64,000 nucleotides of DNA, from the NCBI RefSeq assembly GCF_009663145.1, contig NZ_VKHR01000008.1, positions 43,601 to 107,600 of the forward strand. The letters are read 5' to 3'. Origin of the DNA: Shewanella sp. TC10 (lineage in GTDB: Bacteria; Pseudomonadota; Gammaproteobacteria; Enterobacterales; Shewanellaceae). The position numbers and the translations under genes were made by a program. Position 1 is the stretch's first letter. Every line of letters begins with the position of its first letter. This document shows positions 41,639 through 51,796 of this stretch, piece after piece. The notes beneath the pieces are model-generated. The model saw nothing but the letters and a program-made list of their open reading frames with translations, was not told the DNA's origin and ran no database searches.

Positions 41639-42181
41639 TTAATTTCTTAGTTTAATAAACACTGTAGAAGGTCCAGTGCCTAAGTCCTGGTGACCATCAC
41701 CAGATAGACTCGCGCCAGGCAAAGCTAAAGCTTCACTTTGATCCATTACATCCAATACCTGTACCGGACAACCTTGAACGCAGTATGGCTTTTCACCTGC
41801 AGCAAGTCTGTCTTTACACATATCGCACTTAGATAAAATACCACGATTAGGATCCACTTTGGGTGCATTGTAAGGACATGCAAATTTACATGCACCGCAA
41901 CCAATGCACATAGTATCGTCGATATAAACTATGCCATCATCTCGTTGTACCATTGCACCTTCTGGGCACTTTTCAACACACACAGGCTCAGCACAGTGAT
42001 GACAAGATTGGCTCAAGAACACCGATACTTGCCTACCTTCACTATTGGTTTTTTCACCTTGGCTAATATCGCGTAAGGTAATGAATTCGTTTAAATCATT
42101 ACCTGCTTGGCAGGCTACTGTACACGCTTCACAACCTACACAGTTTTCTTGGCGAAATACAAAACATTTTTGTTCAGTCAT
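41639..42181 (-). CDS. dmsB: DmsB-like four [4Fe-4S] ferredoxin subunit
   Basis: A 180 aa electron-transfer subunit with four cysteine clusters: CVGCEACTVAC, CHHCAEPVCVEKCPEG, CIGCGACKFACPYNAP, and CDMCKDRL with CVQGCP. These are the 16 Cys of DmsB-type proteins. It is shorter than E. coli DmsB (205 aa), mainly at the C-terminus. It begins 24 bases after dmsA, so they are cotranscribed. It would be co-exported with DmsA through Tat. No DmsC-type quinol-oxidising membrane anchor follows it. Confidence 0.9.
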   Translation of the reverse strand: MTEQKCFVFRQENCVGCEACTVACQAGNDLNEFITLRDISQGEKTNSEGRQVSVFLSQSCHHCAEPVCVEKCPEGAMVQRDDGIVYIDDTMCIGCGACKFACPYNAPKVDPNRGILSKCDMCKDRLAAGEKPYCVQGCPVQVLDVMDQSEALALPGASLSGDGHQDLGTGPSTVFIKLRN

Positions 42182-42205
42182 TTGTTTATTCCTTAATGAA
42201 TTGGG

Positions 42206-44464
42206 TTACGCCAAAGCGATATCAACACGGGTTGAGTGGAATGTTGAACCAAAGTTCATGTCAGTTAACTCACTGTTAGTTAGCTGGTTTACCGCAGTGT
42301 TGCTGCCATTTTCATTAAGCTTCTTCCAAGCATTCTTCCAAGCGAAAATAGTGCCAGCGGGTGTCATTGGTTCTACTCTAGCAATATATTGAATAGTGAC
42401 ATCTCGTTGCCCATAACGGCTCGCCACTAGTTTGACTTGGTCGCCGTCACTAATACCTTTGCGCATCGCATCATCAGGATGAATATAGACAGTATGCTGA
42501 GGGAAAGTACCTTCGATATACTTCACGTTCGCCCACTGCGAATTACTCAGTTTCGGGTGAGCTGGTGATAATAGGCGGAATTCTCGCGCCTTTTCATCGT
42601 CTGTCATGCCCTTTGTTGCAAAATCATCTGACTCTGGCGTACCAGTATCGATAACTGGATTGAATTTTTCAGGATCAAAGTAAGTCCCGCTAGTATCTTT
42701 AAATTCAATTTTTCCGCTGGGTGTTGGGAAGTCATAATTTTTACGGTAAGGATAATCGACTATTGGACTATCCCAATTCTGTACACAGAGTTCATCGTAG
42801 CTGATGTTGCCTTGCCAAGTGCCACGCAAAATATCATCGATACTTTCACTGAATTCAGGGTCGCTGTAACCCATTGCTTTAGCTAAATCTTGGAAAATAA
42901 CCGTATCTGGTTTTGATTGATATAGAGGGCTAATTGCTTGTGTGCTGTGTTTAGCATAGTAACAATGATAACTATCAATCATGTTTGATTGTTCAATATA
43001 ACTTGAGGTAGGTAATAGATAATCAACATAGTCCATAGTATCGGTTTGGAATAAATCGATACCGACTAAGAATAAATCATCGCGCATTAAACCAATTTCA
43101 ATTAAATCCGCGTCAGGCGCGATAGCAATAGGATTACTTGAATACACAATCATTGCTTTAATTGGATCGCACGGTTCATCAAAAGCTAGCGGTCCCACTT
43201 GACCATCTTCATGTTGATAATCTTCTGGTAATAGCGATTTACCAATTTCACTGATATTAACGGTATCCCTTACTGCACCTTCTGGCGTTAAGTGATTACC
43301 GCTACAGTAGCCCCAATCAAACATGCCACCAGCCTGGGTATTCAAGTACACAACACCCGCGCCCACTTTACCGATATTGCCAGTAAGAGCAGCTATGGTT
43401 GGAATAGCTTTAACCATACGCCCGCCATTAAGCGTACGTTGTAAGCCATAACCAATACGGATCATTGCGCATTCAGCGCCGGCATAAGTTCTAGCAAATG
43501 ACTGATATTGTGCTTTAGTTACACCCGTTTCAGCTTCAATTTGCTCATGGGTAAACTCTTCTAAACGAGCCAGAAGCGCATCGTAATCTTGGGTATGTGC
43601 ATCGATAAAACCTGTATCATGCAGACCTTCTTCAATTAGCGTTTTAGCAATACCTATTACCAAAGTCGCATCAGTACCTGGTGTAGGTTGAAGCCATATA
43701 TCAGCCTGAGATGCGAGTGGTGTTCTAGCAGGGTTAACCACTAAGATTTTGGCACCTTTATCACGGGCTTCGTTGATGAATTTAAGATGGTGTATATTGG
43801 TGGCTTGCTCGTTGGTACCCCAAGATACAAAACACTTAGTATTCACATAATCTTCAGGGCTTGGACCTGAGAATTCGCCTAGAATTGAACTCATGCCAGA
43901 ATAACCTGCGCTGGCACAAATATTTCGTTGTAAATTACGACCACCGATACGATTAAAGAAACGGTTCGAACCTGAACTTGCGCTAATACCGCTATAGCCT
44001 GAATAAAAATAAGGCACAATGGCATTACCGGTATAAGTTTCAATTACTTCATTCAACTTAGCAGCGATTTCACTGTTAGCCTGCTCCCAAGTGATTGGCT
44101 CAAACGTCGCACCTGGGCCTCGAGGTCCAACACGTTTCATCGGCTGCTGAATTCGATCTGGGCTATAAATAGATTCTAAATATGCATGGCCTTTAACGCA
44201 GGGCGTACCTGCAGTAACTGGATGTGATGGATCACCTGTAATAGAAACTGCAACACCATCTTTGGTAGAAACTAACAAGCTACATCTATCACCGCAGTTT
44301 CTTGGGCATGTGGTATGGAATACACCATCTGGTTCTGGTGTTGGCGGCTCAGTAACTGGTGGTTCACTTGGTGAGTCATCATCACTACTAGAGCAACCCA
44401 TGATGCTCGCAGAAAATGCAAAAGCGCTACTGCCTTTTAAAAAGCTACGTCTATTCATTGCCAT
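42206..44464 (-). CDS. dmsA: DmsA-like molybdopterin oxidoreductase, Tat lipoprotein
   Basis: A 752 aa catalytic subunit of the DMSO reductase family. The twin-arginine motif NRRSFLKG is followed by a lipobox (SIMGC), then a Ser/Asp/Pro/Glu-rich tether. The [4Fe-4S] site is TTCPRNCGDRC plus GTPCVKGH. The molybdopterin domains include RIGYGLQRTLNGGRM and the C-terminal dinucleotide-binding part (HPKLSNSQWANVKY, VYIHPDDAMRKGISDGDQV). ATG at 44464 was chosen because AAGGA lies seven bases upstream; the open frame upstream to 44518 lacks these features. A lipidated DmsA is known from the extracellular DMSO reductase of Shewanella, but its DmsE/DmsF partners are absent here, so substrate and electron donor are uncertain. 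Confidence 0.88.
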   Translation of the reverse strand: MAMNRRSFLKGSSAFAFSASIMGCSSSDDDSPSEPPVTEPPTPEPDGVFHTTCPRNCGDRCSLLVSTKDGVAVSITGDPSHPVTAGTPCVKGHAYLESIYSPDRIQQPMKRVGPRGPGATFEPITWEQANSEIAAKLNEVIETYTGNAIVPYFYSGYSGISASSGSNRFFNRIGGRNLQRNICASAGYSGMSSILGEFSGPSPEDYVNTKCFVSWGTNEQATNIHHLKFINEARDKGAKILVVNPARTPLASQADIWLQPTPGTDATLVIGIAKTLIEEGLHDTGFIDAHTQDYDALLARLEEFTHEQIEAETGVTKAQYQSFARTYAGAECAMIRIGYGLQRTLNGGRMVKAIPTIAALTGNIGKVGAGVVYLNTQAGGMFDWGYCSGNHLTPEGAVRDTVNISEIGKSLLPEDYQHEDGQVGPLAFDEPCDPIKAMIVYSSNPIAIAPDADLIEIGLMRDDLFLVGIDLFQTDTMDYVDYLLPTSSYIEQSNMIDSYHCYYAKHSTQAISPLYQSKPDTVIFQDLAKAMGYSDPEFSESIDDILRGTWQGNISYDELCVQNWDSPIVDYPYRKNYDFPTPSGKIEFKDTSGTYFDPEKFNPVIDTGTPESDDFATKGMTDDEKAREFRLLSPAHPKLSNSQWANVKYIEGTFPQHTVYIHPDDAMRKGISDGDQVKLVASRYGQRDVTIQYIARVEPMTPAGTIFAWKNAWKKLNENGSNTAVNQLTNSELTDMNFGSTFHSTRVDIALA

Positions 44465-44847
44465 GATATTTTCCTTGTTGTTATTCAAGGAAACCATAAC
44501 AAAGGTAAAATTTACCAAACACTAGATTTGTAAAGATTCTCTAACTAGCTCAAGCAATTAGCTGCAATATTAACATGGTCACAATTGCTACTATTGGAAA
44601 TAACAATTACTTATATCAGCCCGCCATTAGTCGCTTGTTACAAAGAAGCGGCCAAACAAGCTCAAGCTATATACAAATGTATCAATCAAACTAATCAAGC
44701 TTTTTTTCCTAGCAAGCAAATATCGATACATCCACTATTTTTGATAATTAATTTATTGAGCACTTTTTGAGCTATTTGTATTTTTCAAAAATTAGAAATG
44801 TTGGCAATGTTTAATATTCATATATGAATAATATACGTTTTAGAGAT

Positions 44848-44861
44848 TGAATACGTATGCA
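44848..44861. promoter_or_regulatory. LacI-type operator 3
   Basis: TGAATACGTATGCA, identical to operator 2, 71 bp upstream of the GH97 gene. The rest of the 467 bp between dmsA and the GH97 gene shows nothing else that I can support. Confidence 0.75.
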
Positions 44862-44931
44862 GTAAATTGCAGCTAAATTATGAACAGTTTTAGTATGAGG
44901 ACATATAAAAATTATAAAACTGGAGTAATAA

Positions 44932-47031
44932 ATGTCGTTTTCATCAAGGATTATATCGACTAAAGCGGGATCTCAGACTAGACCAATCAATAAGCTTGCT
45001 AACTTACCTATGATTATCGGTTTAGCATTGATGGCTAGTCACAGCACTGTGGTTGCTAAAACCGTTTCAGTGAACTCTCCTAACGACAGCATTTCTATTT
45101 CAATCACTGATGATAACGACAGACCTGAATATAAGGTGTTATTTAACGGTAAAGATGCAGTACTCAACTCAAGACTTGGCTTGGTATTTGAGTCTTTGGG
45201 GGAATTCGGCAGTGGATTTGATATTATTGACACTTCACAATCCTCAAACTCATCTCGCTGGCAACAACCTTGGGGTGAACGCGAGTGGATTGAAGATAAC
45301 CACAACAAACTCAGTGCCACCTTATCAAACGGACAATATCAATTCACTTTAGAGTTTAAGGCATTTGATGACGGTATTGGTTTTAGGTATATCGTGCCGA
45401 AACAAGCTGCACTAAATTCAACCACTTCGCTAAATATCACCAATGAATTAACTGAATTTTCTGTCCCTGATGCCCATAATGCCACCGCATGGTGGATACC
45501 CGGTCGCGGCTGGAATCGCTACGAGTATTTATATAACACCACTAGCGTTAATAAAGTTGATCGTGCCCACACACCATTCACCTATAAATTAGCATCTGGG
45601 GTGCATCTTAGTATTCATGAAGCAGCGCTAACAGACTATGCCGCTATGGTGCTCGACCAACGACGAGACGGCACACTTAAAGCTGATTTAACACCATGGT
45701 CAGATGGGACTTTAGTCAAAACCCAACCCGGTTTTAAAACACCTTGGCGCACCATTCAAATTGCAGAAAAAGCCACAGGATTACTTAATTCAGATTTAAT
45801 CCTTAACTTAAATGAGCCTAACAAACTTGGTGATGTCTCTTGGGTTGAACCAGGCAAATATGTCGGTATTTGGTGGGGCATGCATTTAAACGAGAACACT
45901 TGGGGCTCAGGCGAAAAACATGGTGCGACCACCAGCGAAACTAAACGATATATGGACTTTGCTGCTCAATATGGTTTTGATGGCGTGCTCGTTGAAGGCT
46001 GGAATCTAGGTTGGGATGGCAGTTGGTTTCATAATGGAGACGTTTTTAGCTTTACCCAGTCATATGATGATTTTGATATAGACGCGGTCAGCCAGCATGG
46101 CGCGACTAAAAATGTGCGTTTAATCGGTCATCATGAAACATCAGGTTCGGTAACCAATTACCGCAACCAAATGAGTGATGCCTATGATTTATACAAAGCC
46201 CATGGCGTGACACAAATCAAAACAGGTTATGTTGCTGATGGCGGTGATATAAAACGTGTAGATGAAAATGGCATTACTCGTCACGAGTGGCACGACGGCC
46301 AGTTCATGGTAAATGAGTATTTGCACAGTATTAAAGAAGCTGCAAAACGTGGAATTAGCATTAATACTCACGAACCAATAAAAGATACCGGCCTTCGCCG
46401 TACTTACCCTAACTGGATTGCAAGAGAAGGCGCTCGCGGGCAAGAGTTTAATGCTTGGGGCACGCCGCCTAATAATCCAGAACATACCGCTATTTTACCT
46501 TATACCCGAATGCTGTCTGGTCCTATGGATTTTACCCCTGGTATATTTGATCTTGCTCCAAAAGGCTTAGACGCGGTTAATCGAGTACAAACGACCCTTA
46601 CAAAACAATTAGCCTTGTACGTTGTGTTGTATAGCCCAATACAGATGGCTGCAGACTTACCAAGAAACTATGTTGAAAGGCTAGATGCATTTCAGTTCAT
46701 TCAAGATGTACCTACTGATTGGAGCCAAAGCGTCGCGGTTGCTGGCGAGATTGGAGATTATGTTGCATTTGCACGTAAAGATAGGGCTTCAGAAGATTGG
46801 TATCTAGGGGCATTAACCGATGAAGATGCCCGTAAAATTGACATTAAATTGGACTTTTTAAGCCCTAATAAACAATACCAAGCTCAAATTTATCGTGATG
46901 GTGAAAAGGCCAATTGGAAAACTAATCCATATGACTATGTTATTGAAAGTAAAACCGTCACTGCAAAAGAATCAATTGTGATGTCATTAGCTACCAGTGG
47001 TGGTACTGCTATACGATTTAAAGCTTTATAA
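44932..47031 (+). CDS. GH97 alpha-glucosidase (SusB-like)
   Basis: A 699 aa exported enzyme; the signal peptide has a long basic n-region, with hydrophobic core LPMIIGLALMASHSTVVA ending about residue 42. The GH97 N-terminal beta-sandwich comes first, followed by the barrel. Catalytic candidates are Glu505 (general acid, ARGQEFNAWG), Glu481 (base, INTHEPIKDTGLRRTYPNW) and Glu402 (HHETSG). The 24-residue spacing of 481 and 505 equals that of Glu508 and Glu532 in Bacteroides SusB as I recall them, which favours an inverting alpha-glucosidase acting on maltooligosaccharides in the periplasm. It has its own LacI-type operator and appears to be a single-gene unit. Confidence 0.93.
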   Translation: MSFSSRIISTKAGSQTRPINKLANLPMIIGLALMASHSTVVAKTVSVNSPNDSISISITDDNDRPEYKVLFNGKDAVLNSRLGLVFESLGEFGSGFDIIDTSQSSNSSRWQQPWGEREWIEDNHNKLSATLSNGQYQFTLEFKAFDDGIGFRYIVPKQAALNSTTSLNITNELTEFSVPDAHNATAWWIPGRGWNRYEYLYNTTSVNKVDRAHTPFTYKLASGVHLSIHEAALTDYAAMVLDQRRDGTLKADLTPWSDGTLVKTQPGFKTPWRTIQIAEKATGLLNSDLILNLNEPNKLGDVSWVEPGKYVGIWWGMHLNENTWGSGEKHGATTSETKRYMDFAAQYGFDGVLVEGWNLGWDGSWFHNGDVFSFTQSYDDFDIDAVSQHGATKNVRLIGHHETSGSVTNYRNQMSDAYDLYKAHGVTQIKTGYVADGGDIKRVDENGITRHEWHDGQFMVNEYLHSIKEAAKRGISINTHEPIKDTGLRRTYPNWIAREGARGQEFNAWGTPPNNPEHTAILPYTRMLSGPMDFTPGIFDLAPKGLDAVNRVQTTLTKQLALYVVLYSPIQMAADLPRNYVERLDAFQFIQDVPTDWSQSVAVAGEIGDYVAFARKDRASEDWYLGALTDEDARKIDIKLDFLSPNKQYQAQIYRDGEKANWKTNPYDYVIESKTVTAKESIVMSLATSGGTAIRFKAL

Positions 47032-47242
47032 ATTCTCATTTGCTTGCTGTTAGTGGTTAGCATCTAGATAATTTAACAATCTCACCCACCCTTTATACAA
47101 AATCCTGAAGTGCAATTTGAACATTGCCTTCAGGTTTTTCTTCATTTACAGTGCGTTATTCTTCATTTTAAATTAAAACCCAGAATCTATAATCGCTGCA
47201 CCTCTGTTACAAATATGATCACCTTTCGTTGTGCATAAATGA

Positions 47243-47256
47243 TGAATACGTATGTA
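47243..47256. promoter_or_regulatory. LacI-type operator 4
   Basis: TGAATACGTATGTA, one base different from operators 2 and 3. It overlaps the spacer and -10 of a possible promoter (TTGTGC at 47229-47234, TATGTA at 47252-47257, 17 bp apart), as expected for a repressor. It lies 331 bp ahead of the transporter start. Confidence 0.7.
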
Positions 47257-47432
47257 ATTGGTTGTGCCAAAATCCGCCTCAAGGCTAATATAAAACCTGC
47301 TAAATTTCTTCCTCTGCTTGTGGGGATGGAATGGGCTAGGTCGTTACTGGCGCATCACCTTCATCGGATTGTGTCAGGTTTTGAGTACCTTTGTTAACTT
47401 CTTATCAACCGAAGTAAACAATACGAGGTCTT

Positions 47433-47476
47433 TGGCGAATACCCGTCTTAGGGAGATGAGTATTCGCCATTTTTTT
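47433..47476 (+). terminator. Terminator-like hairpin in the leader of the MFS maltose-type transporter
   Basis: TGGCGAATAC pairs perfectly with GTATTCGCCA around a 17-base loop and is followed by seven or more T. It lies about 180 bp downstream of operator 4 and 110 bp before the transporter start, with no supported gene ahead of it. It may be an attenuator or the end of a small RNA. Confidence 0.7.
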
Positions 47477-47586
47477 AACTATCGTTTTATCGGACGTAAT
47501 AAGTACCTAGCACTAGCCACTAGTAAAATAAGAATTCAGCCATGATGCTGAACGAGCCATTTATAATGGAAGATAAAGGAAGATAC

Positions 47587-49170
47587 ATGTCTGCCGAAAA
47601 TATTCACCAGCCTCAGGCTTCAAAACAGATACAGCGCCGTCAGCAACCAGAACTTAATTTCTGGCAAATTTTCAATATGTGCTTTGGATTTTTGGGGATC
47701 CAATTTGGTTTTGCACTTCAGAACGCTAATGTTAGTCGAATTTTCCAAACCTTAGGGGCTGAAATTGATGAAATCCCTATACTATGGATAGCCGCGCCAT
47801 TAACTGGCCTTATCGTTCAACCTATCATAGGTTACTTAAGCGATAACACATGGAACGGTTTGGGCCGTCGTCGTCCTTATTTTCTTATTGGTGCAATCTG
47901 TACCACGCTTGCATTATTTATCATGCCGCACTCACCCGTTCTTTGGGTTGCCGCAGGTATGCTTTGGATAATGGATGCATCAATCAACATTGCAATGGAG
48001 CCGTTTCGTGCTTTTGTCGGTGATAACCTTCCAAAATCGCAGCGTACCCAAGGCTATGCAATGCAAAGCTTCTTTATCGGCATCGGCGCTGTGGTAGCTT
48101 CTGCCCTACCTTACTTATTAACCAACTACTTTGATGTCGCCAATACTGCTCCTGAAGGCCAAATTGCTGACTCTGTTCGTTATGCATTTTACTTTGGCGG
48201 CGCAGTGTTATTTCTTGCTGTTGGTTGGACAATCATTACTTCTAAAGAATATTCACCAGAAGAAATCAGTGCGTTTCAAGCTCATGACGAAGCAGACACA
48301 GGTATAGAAACTACGGAAGAAACTCGCTCTCGTACACCACAACAATATCAGTTTGCGGCTATGTTATGGATGGCAGTTGGCGCGGTATCTACAGGTCTGG
48401 TGTTCGGTTTTGATTTAGACAAACAACTCTATATTCTCACCATAGGTATTTTCACTTTTGGTCCACTTCAGCTGTACTGCTCAATGGCTCTCAAAAAAGT
48501 GACTAGCACCAACATTGCAGAACGAGAATCACTCGGTATGGTTTTTAATGTGGTTGATGATTTATTTCATATGCCAAAAGCCATGCATCAACTTGCCATA
48601 GTGCAGTTCTTCTCATGGTTTGCTCTATTTGCCATGTGGATTTATACCACATCAGCAGTGACCTCTTATCATTACGGCACTTCAGATGTACTGACAAAAG
48701 CCTACAATGATGGCGCAGACTGGGTTGGTATCTTGTTTGCTTCTTATAACGGATTTGCCGCTCTTGCAGCTATCGCTATCCCCTTCTTAGCCAAAGCCGT
48801 AGGTATTCGATTTGCTCATACGATTAACTTGTCTTTAGGTGGACTTGGACTCATCAGCTTTTTCTTTATCACAGATCCAGCCTTATTGTGGATTCCTATG
48901 ATTGGTGTTGGCATAGCCTGGGCATCAATTTTATCTGTCCCTTACGCTATGTTATCAGGCATTTTACCGCCTAAAAAAATGGGCGTATTTATGGGGATAT
49001 TCAATTTCTTTATCGTTATCCCTCAACTGCTTGCTGCTAGCGTACTAGGGGTTATTTTAAAAACCTTATTTGATGGCGAACCCATTTATGCACTTATTAC
49101 CGGCGGCGTATTTATGATTATCGCTGGTATTGCCGTGTTATTTGTCGACCAGCCAAAAAGCGACGTTTAA
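47587..49170 (+). CDS. MFS maltose/oligosaccharide transporter (MalT type)
   Basis: A 527 aa inner-membrane protein of the glycoside-pentoside-hexuronide/sucrose-transporter-like MFS branch. NFWQIFNMCFGFLGIQFGFALQNANVSRIFQTLGA opens helix 1, and GYLSDNTWNGLGRRRPYFLIGA is the motif A region. Such proteins in Shewanella and Xanthomonas maltodextrin loci are taken to import maltose. ATG at 47587 was chosen for AAAGGAAG six bases ahead; an upstream in-frame ATG at 47542 lacks a ribosome site. It is cotranscribed with the glucoamylase gene 83 bp downstream, and its long leader holds an operator and a terminator-like hairpin. Confidence 0.88.
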   Translation: MSAENIHQPQASKQIQRRQQPELNFWQIFNMCFGFLGIQFGFALQNANVSRIFQTLGAEIDEIPILWIAAPLTGLIVQPIIGYLSDNTWNGLGRRRPYFLIGAICTTLALFIMPHSPVLWVAAGMLWIMDASINIAMEPFRAFVGDNLPKSQRTQGYAMQSFFIGIGAVVASALPYLLTNYFDVANTAPEGQIADSVRYAFYFGGAVLFLAVGWTIITSKEYSPEEISAFQAHDEADTGIETTEETRSRTPQQYQFAAMLWMAVGAVSTGLVFGFDLDKQLYILTIGIFTFGPLQLYCSMALKKVTSTNIAERESLGMVFNVVDDLFHMPKAMHQLAIVQFFSWFALFAMWIYTTSAVTSYHYGTSDVLTKAYNDGADWVGILFASYNGFAALAAIAIPFLAKAVGIRFAHTINLSLGGLGLISFFFITDPALLWIPMIGVGIAWASILSVPYAMLSGILPPKKMGVFMGIFNFFIVIPQLLAASVLGVILKTLFDGEPIYALITGGVFMIIAGIAVLFVDQPKSDV

Positions 49171-49253
49171 ATACATCCTGTTAGCTGGCTAATAAAGCCA
49201 ATTAACGAGTTAGAAATATTATAAAAACAGAATTCAAATTGGGGAAATCAGTA

Positions 49254-51764
49254 ATGAAAATCTTGTTAAACAATGACACGACACATAAAAAAACGCCTTT
49301 AGCACAAGCTGTCAATGTGGCGTTAATTAGTGCATCAATATTGGCACTATCGGCATGCTCTCAAAACGATAGTAAACAGAGTGCTGATCCCGCTGCTGAA
49401 GTTGCTCAGACGACCACTTCTACCACAACTGATGTCCAATCAGCACCAGGTGCGCCAGGTATTGACCCAACGTGGGCATTTTCAGGTAAAACCGGTATTG
49501 GTACATCTTATGAACCTTACGTAGATGGCCAATATCAAAGCAGCGTCGAAAATCCAGTCAGTAAAGTATGGTTCTCTCTTGCCCAGGGTATTCTCACAGA
49601 AACCATGTACGGCATGATCCATAACGCTCAGCTCAAAGAAATGCAGTTTATTGTCACTGGTGACGGTTTTATTGATACAGAGAAAGAAGACACTATCAGT
49701 ACCATCGAGTATTTACATCAAGATGATCAAGGCCGACCTTTATCACTAGCTTATAAAGTCATTAACAAAGCTAAAAATGGTCAATATCAAATTGAGAAAC
49801 ACTTTTTTACTGATCCAAACCGTGACAGCATGATGATGAAAGTCGTTTTCACAGCATTTGCTGACGGCGTTACCCCTCATTTATATGCAAATCCGCATAT
49901 TGATAACAGCGGCGCCAATGACATTGCAGCAATTGAAGGTCAAGCTTTGCTGGCTTACACAGATAATGCAGATTCATCAGTAATGACAATCAAATCTGAT
50001 GTTGCTTTCACTCAAGCAAGTGCTGGATTTGTTGGTACATCTGGTGGCCTTGTCGATTTAAAAGATAATGGAAAACTGAATAATCTTTATCAAACCACCA
50101 GCTCAGATAACACTTCAGTTGGAAATGTAGCATTAACTGCGCAATACCCGACGTTGAATCAAGCCCAAGGCGAAAATACCCTTGAGATGAATGTAGTAAT
50201 TGGTTTTGGCGCTGATAAGCAAAGCAGTTTGGCTAACGCAGATGCAACGCTAAATGCAGGTTATGACAAAGTATTAAGTGCATATTTAGGTGATGATAAG
50301 CACATTGGCTGGAAAGACTATTTAGCCTCATTACCGGCTATTAATGGTATGAGTTCTAATACTACCGATGACGGTCAGCTCCTTTATACCAGCGCATTAG
50401 TATTAAAGGCTCAAGAAGATAAAACCCATGCAGGGGCGTTAATCGCTTCGCTATCAAACCCTTGGGGTGATTCAGTTTCAGCTAAAGTCGGTAGTACTGG
50501 TTATAAAGCTGTTTGGCCAAGAGATTTCTATCAGTGCGCAATGGCATTTTTAGCCTTAGGTGATACTGAAACGCCAAAAGTTGCTTTCGAATATTTGAAA
50601 AAAGTACAAGTTAGCCAACAAACTCCTGAGTATGTTGGAACTCCAGGTTGGTTCTTACAAAAAACCCATGTTGATGGCGAAATTGAGTGGGTTGGCGTGC
50701 AACTCGATCAAACTGCAATGCCAATCATGCTTGGTTGGAAATTATGGCAAGCTGACGTATTAACTGATGCAGAAATCACTCAGTGGTATCAAGACATGCT
50801 CAAACCAGCGGCAGACTTCCTAGTCACTGGCGGTAAAGTGAAACTTGATTGGAATGATACTGAAATCACACCACCTAGCACCCAACAAGAGCGCTGGGAA
50901 GAACAAGCTGGTTTCTCGCCATCGACTACAGCAGCTGTCATTGCAGGTCTTATCGCAGCAAGTGATTTAGCTGAACTTGCTAAAGACGGTCAAGGCGAAG
51001 AGTACTTAGCTATTGCTAAGAAACTTGAAGCCAGCCTTGAAAGTACTATGGTCACTAATAACGGCGAATTAGCGAAAGACAACAAACCTTATTACGTACG
51101 TATTAGCCCAAATGGAAATCCTAATAACAATGATAAATTACTTGATAACAACGGTAAGCCTGGTCTAGACCAACGTACAATTTTAGACGGCGGCTTTTTA
51201 GAACTCGTTCGTTATGGTGTAAAAGTGGCTAACGATAGCGTTATTCAAAACAGCGTAATGTTAATCGATGACACCAATCTTGAGGATAATTTACGGGTTA
51301 AATACGAATTTACCGCTAAAGATGGTAGTAAAATCCCTGGCTTCAGACGTTATGGCAATGATGGTTACGGTGAAGATATTACAACGGGTTTAAGCTATGC
51401 GGAAAAAGGCAATACCGCCGATCAACGTGGTCGAGTTTGGCCTTTCTTTACTGGTGAACGTGGTCATTACGAACTTGCTTTAGCAAAATCTACTGACACT
51501 CTGACACCAGAAGTACACCAACAATTGATTAATACTTATGTTCAGGGCATGGAAACCTTTGCTAATGAAGGCATGATGCTTCCAGAACAAGCATGGGACG
51601 GAGTTGGAAATGCAACCCGTTATAACTATGCTATGGGTCAAGGCACCAACTCAGCAACGCCACTGGCGTGGACCCATGCCGAGTACGTTAAATTAGTCCG
51701 TTCAATGACCGATAAAGCGGTTTGGGACTTCTACCCTGTAGTTGCTGATAAACTGAAAAACTAA
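49254..51764 (+). CDS. GH15 glucoamylase/glucodextranase-type lipoprotein
   Basis: An 836 aa exported enzyme with a lipobox (LALSAC) and a Thr/Gln-rich tether. The N-terminal beta-sandwich domain typical of bacterial glucoamylases and glucodextranases covers about residues 65-350. The (alpha/alpha)6 catalytic domain is 360-830. The general acid lies in QERWEEQAGFSPST (Glu549 or Glu550) and the base is Glu778 in MMLPEQAWDG. It releases beta-glucose from non-reducing ends of alpha-glucans. ATG at 49254 was chosen with GGGGA nine bases upstream; a TTG at 49239 is in frame. It ends the transporter-glucoamylase operon. Confidence 0.92.
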   Translation: MKILLNNDTTHKKTPLAQAVNVALISASILALSACSQNDSKQSADPAAEVAQTTTSTTTDVQSAPGAPGIDPTWAFSGKTGIGTSYEPYVDGQYQSSVENPVSKVWFSLAQGILTETMYGMIHNAQLKEMQFIVTGDGFIDTEKEDTISTIEYLHQDDQGRPLSLAYKVINKAKNGQYQIEKHFFTDPNRDSMMMKVVFTAFADGVTPHLYANPHIDNSGANDIAAIEGQALLAYTDNADSSVMTIKSDVAFTQASAGFVGTSGGLVDLKDNGKLNNLYQTTSSDNTSVGNVALTAQYPTLNQAQGENTLEMNVVIGFGADKQSSLANADATLNAGYDKVLSAYLGDDKHIGWKDYLASLPAINGMSSNTTDDGQLLYTSALVLKAQEDKTHAGALIASLSNPWGDSVSAKVGSTGYKAVWPRDFYQCAMAFLALGDTETPKVAFEYLKKVQVSQQTPEYVGTPGWFLQKTHVDGEIEWVGVQLDQTAMPIMLGWKLWQADVLTDAEITQWYQDMLKPAADFLVTGGKVKLDWNDTEITPPSTQQERWEEQAGFSPSTTAAVIAGLIAASDLAELAKDGQGEEYLAIAKKLEASLESTMVTNNGELAKDNKPYYVRISPNGNPNNNDKLLDNNGKPGLDQRTILDGGFLELVRYGVKVANDSVIQNSVMLIDDTNLEDNLRVKYEFTAKDGSKIPGFRRYGNDGYGEDITTGLSYAEKGNTADQRGRVWPFFTGERGHYELALAKSTDTLTPEVHQQLINTYVQGMETFANEGMMLPEQAWDGVGNATRYNYAMGQGTNSATPLAWTHAEYVKLVRSMTDKAVWDFYPVVADKLKN

Positions 51765-51796
51765 TACCTAAAAAAGCAACTAAAATTAGCACAGTT

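Noticed and set aside
44585..44770. ORF of 61 codons between dmsA and the GH97 gene
   Set aside because: No ribosome site, low-complexity composition and no recognisable motif; treated as chance in AT-rich DNA.
47318..47545. ORF of 75 codons in the leader of the maltose-type transporter
   Set aside because: It spans the terminator hairpin, has no ribosome site and overlaps the next gene region; a leader RNA explains the region better.
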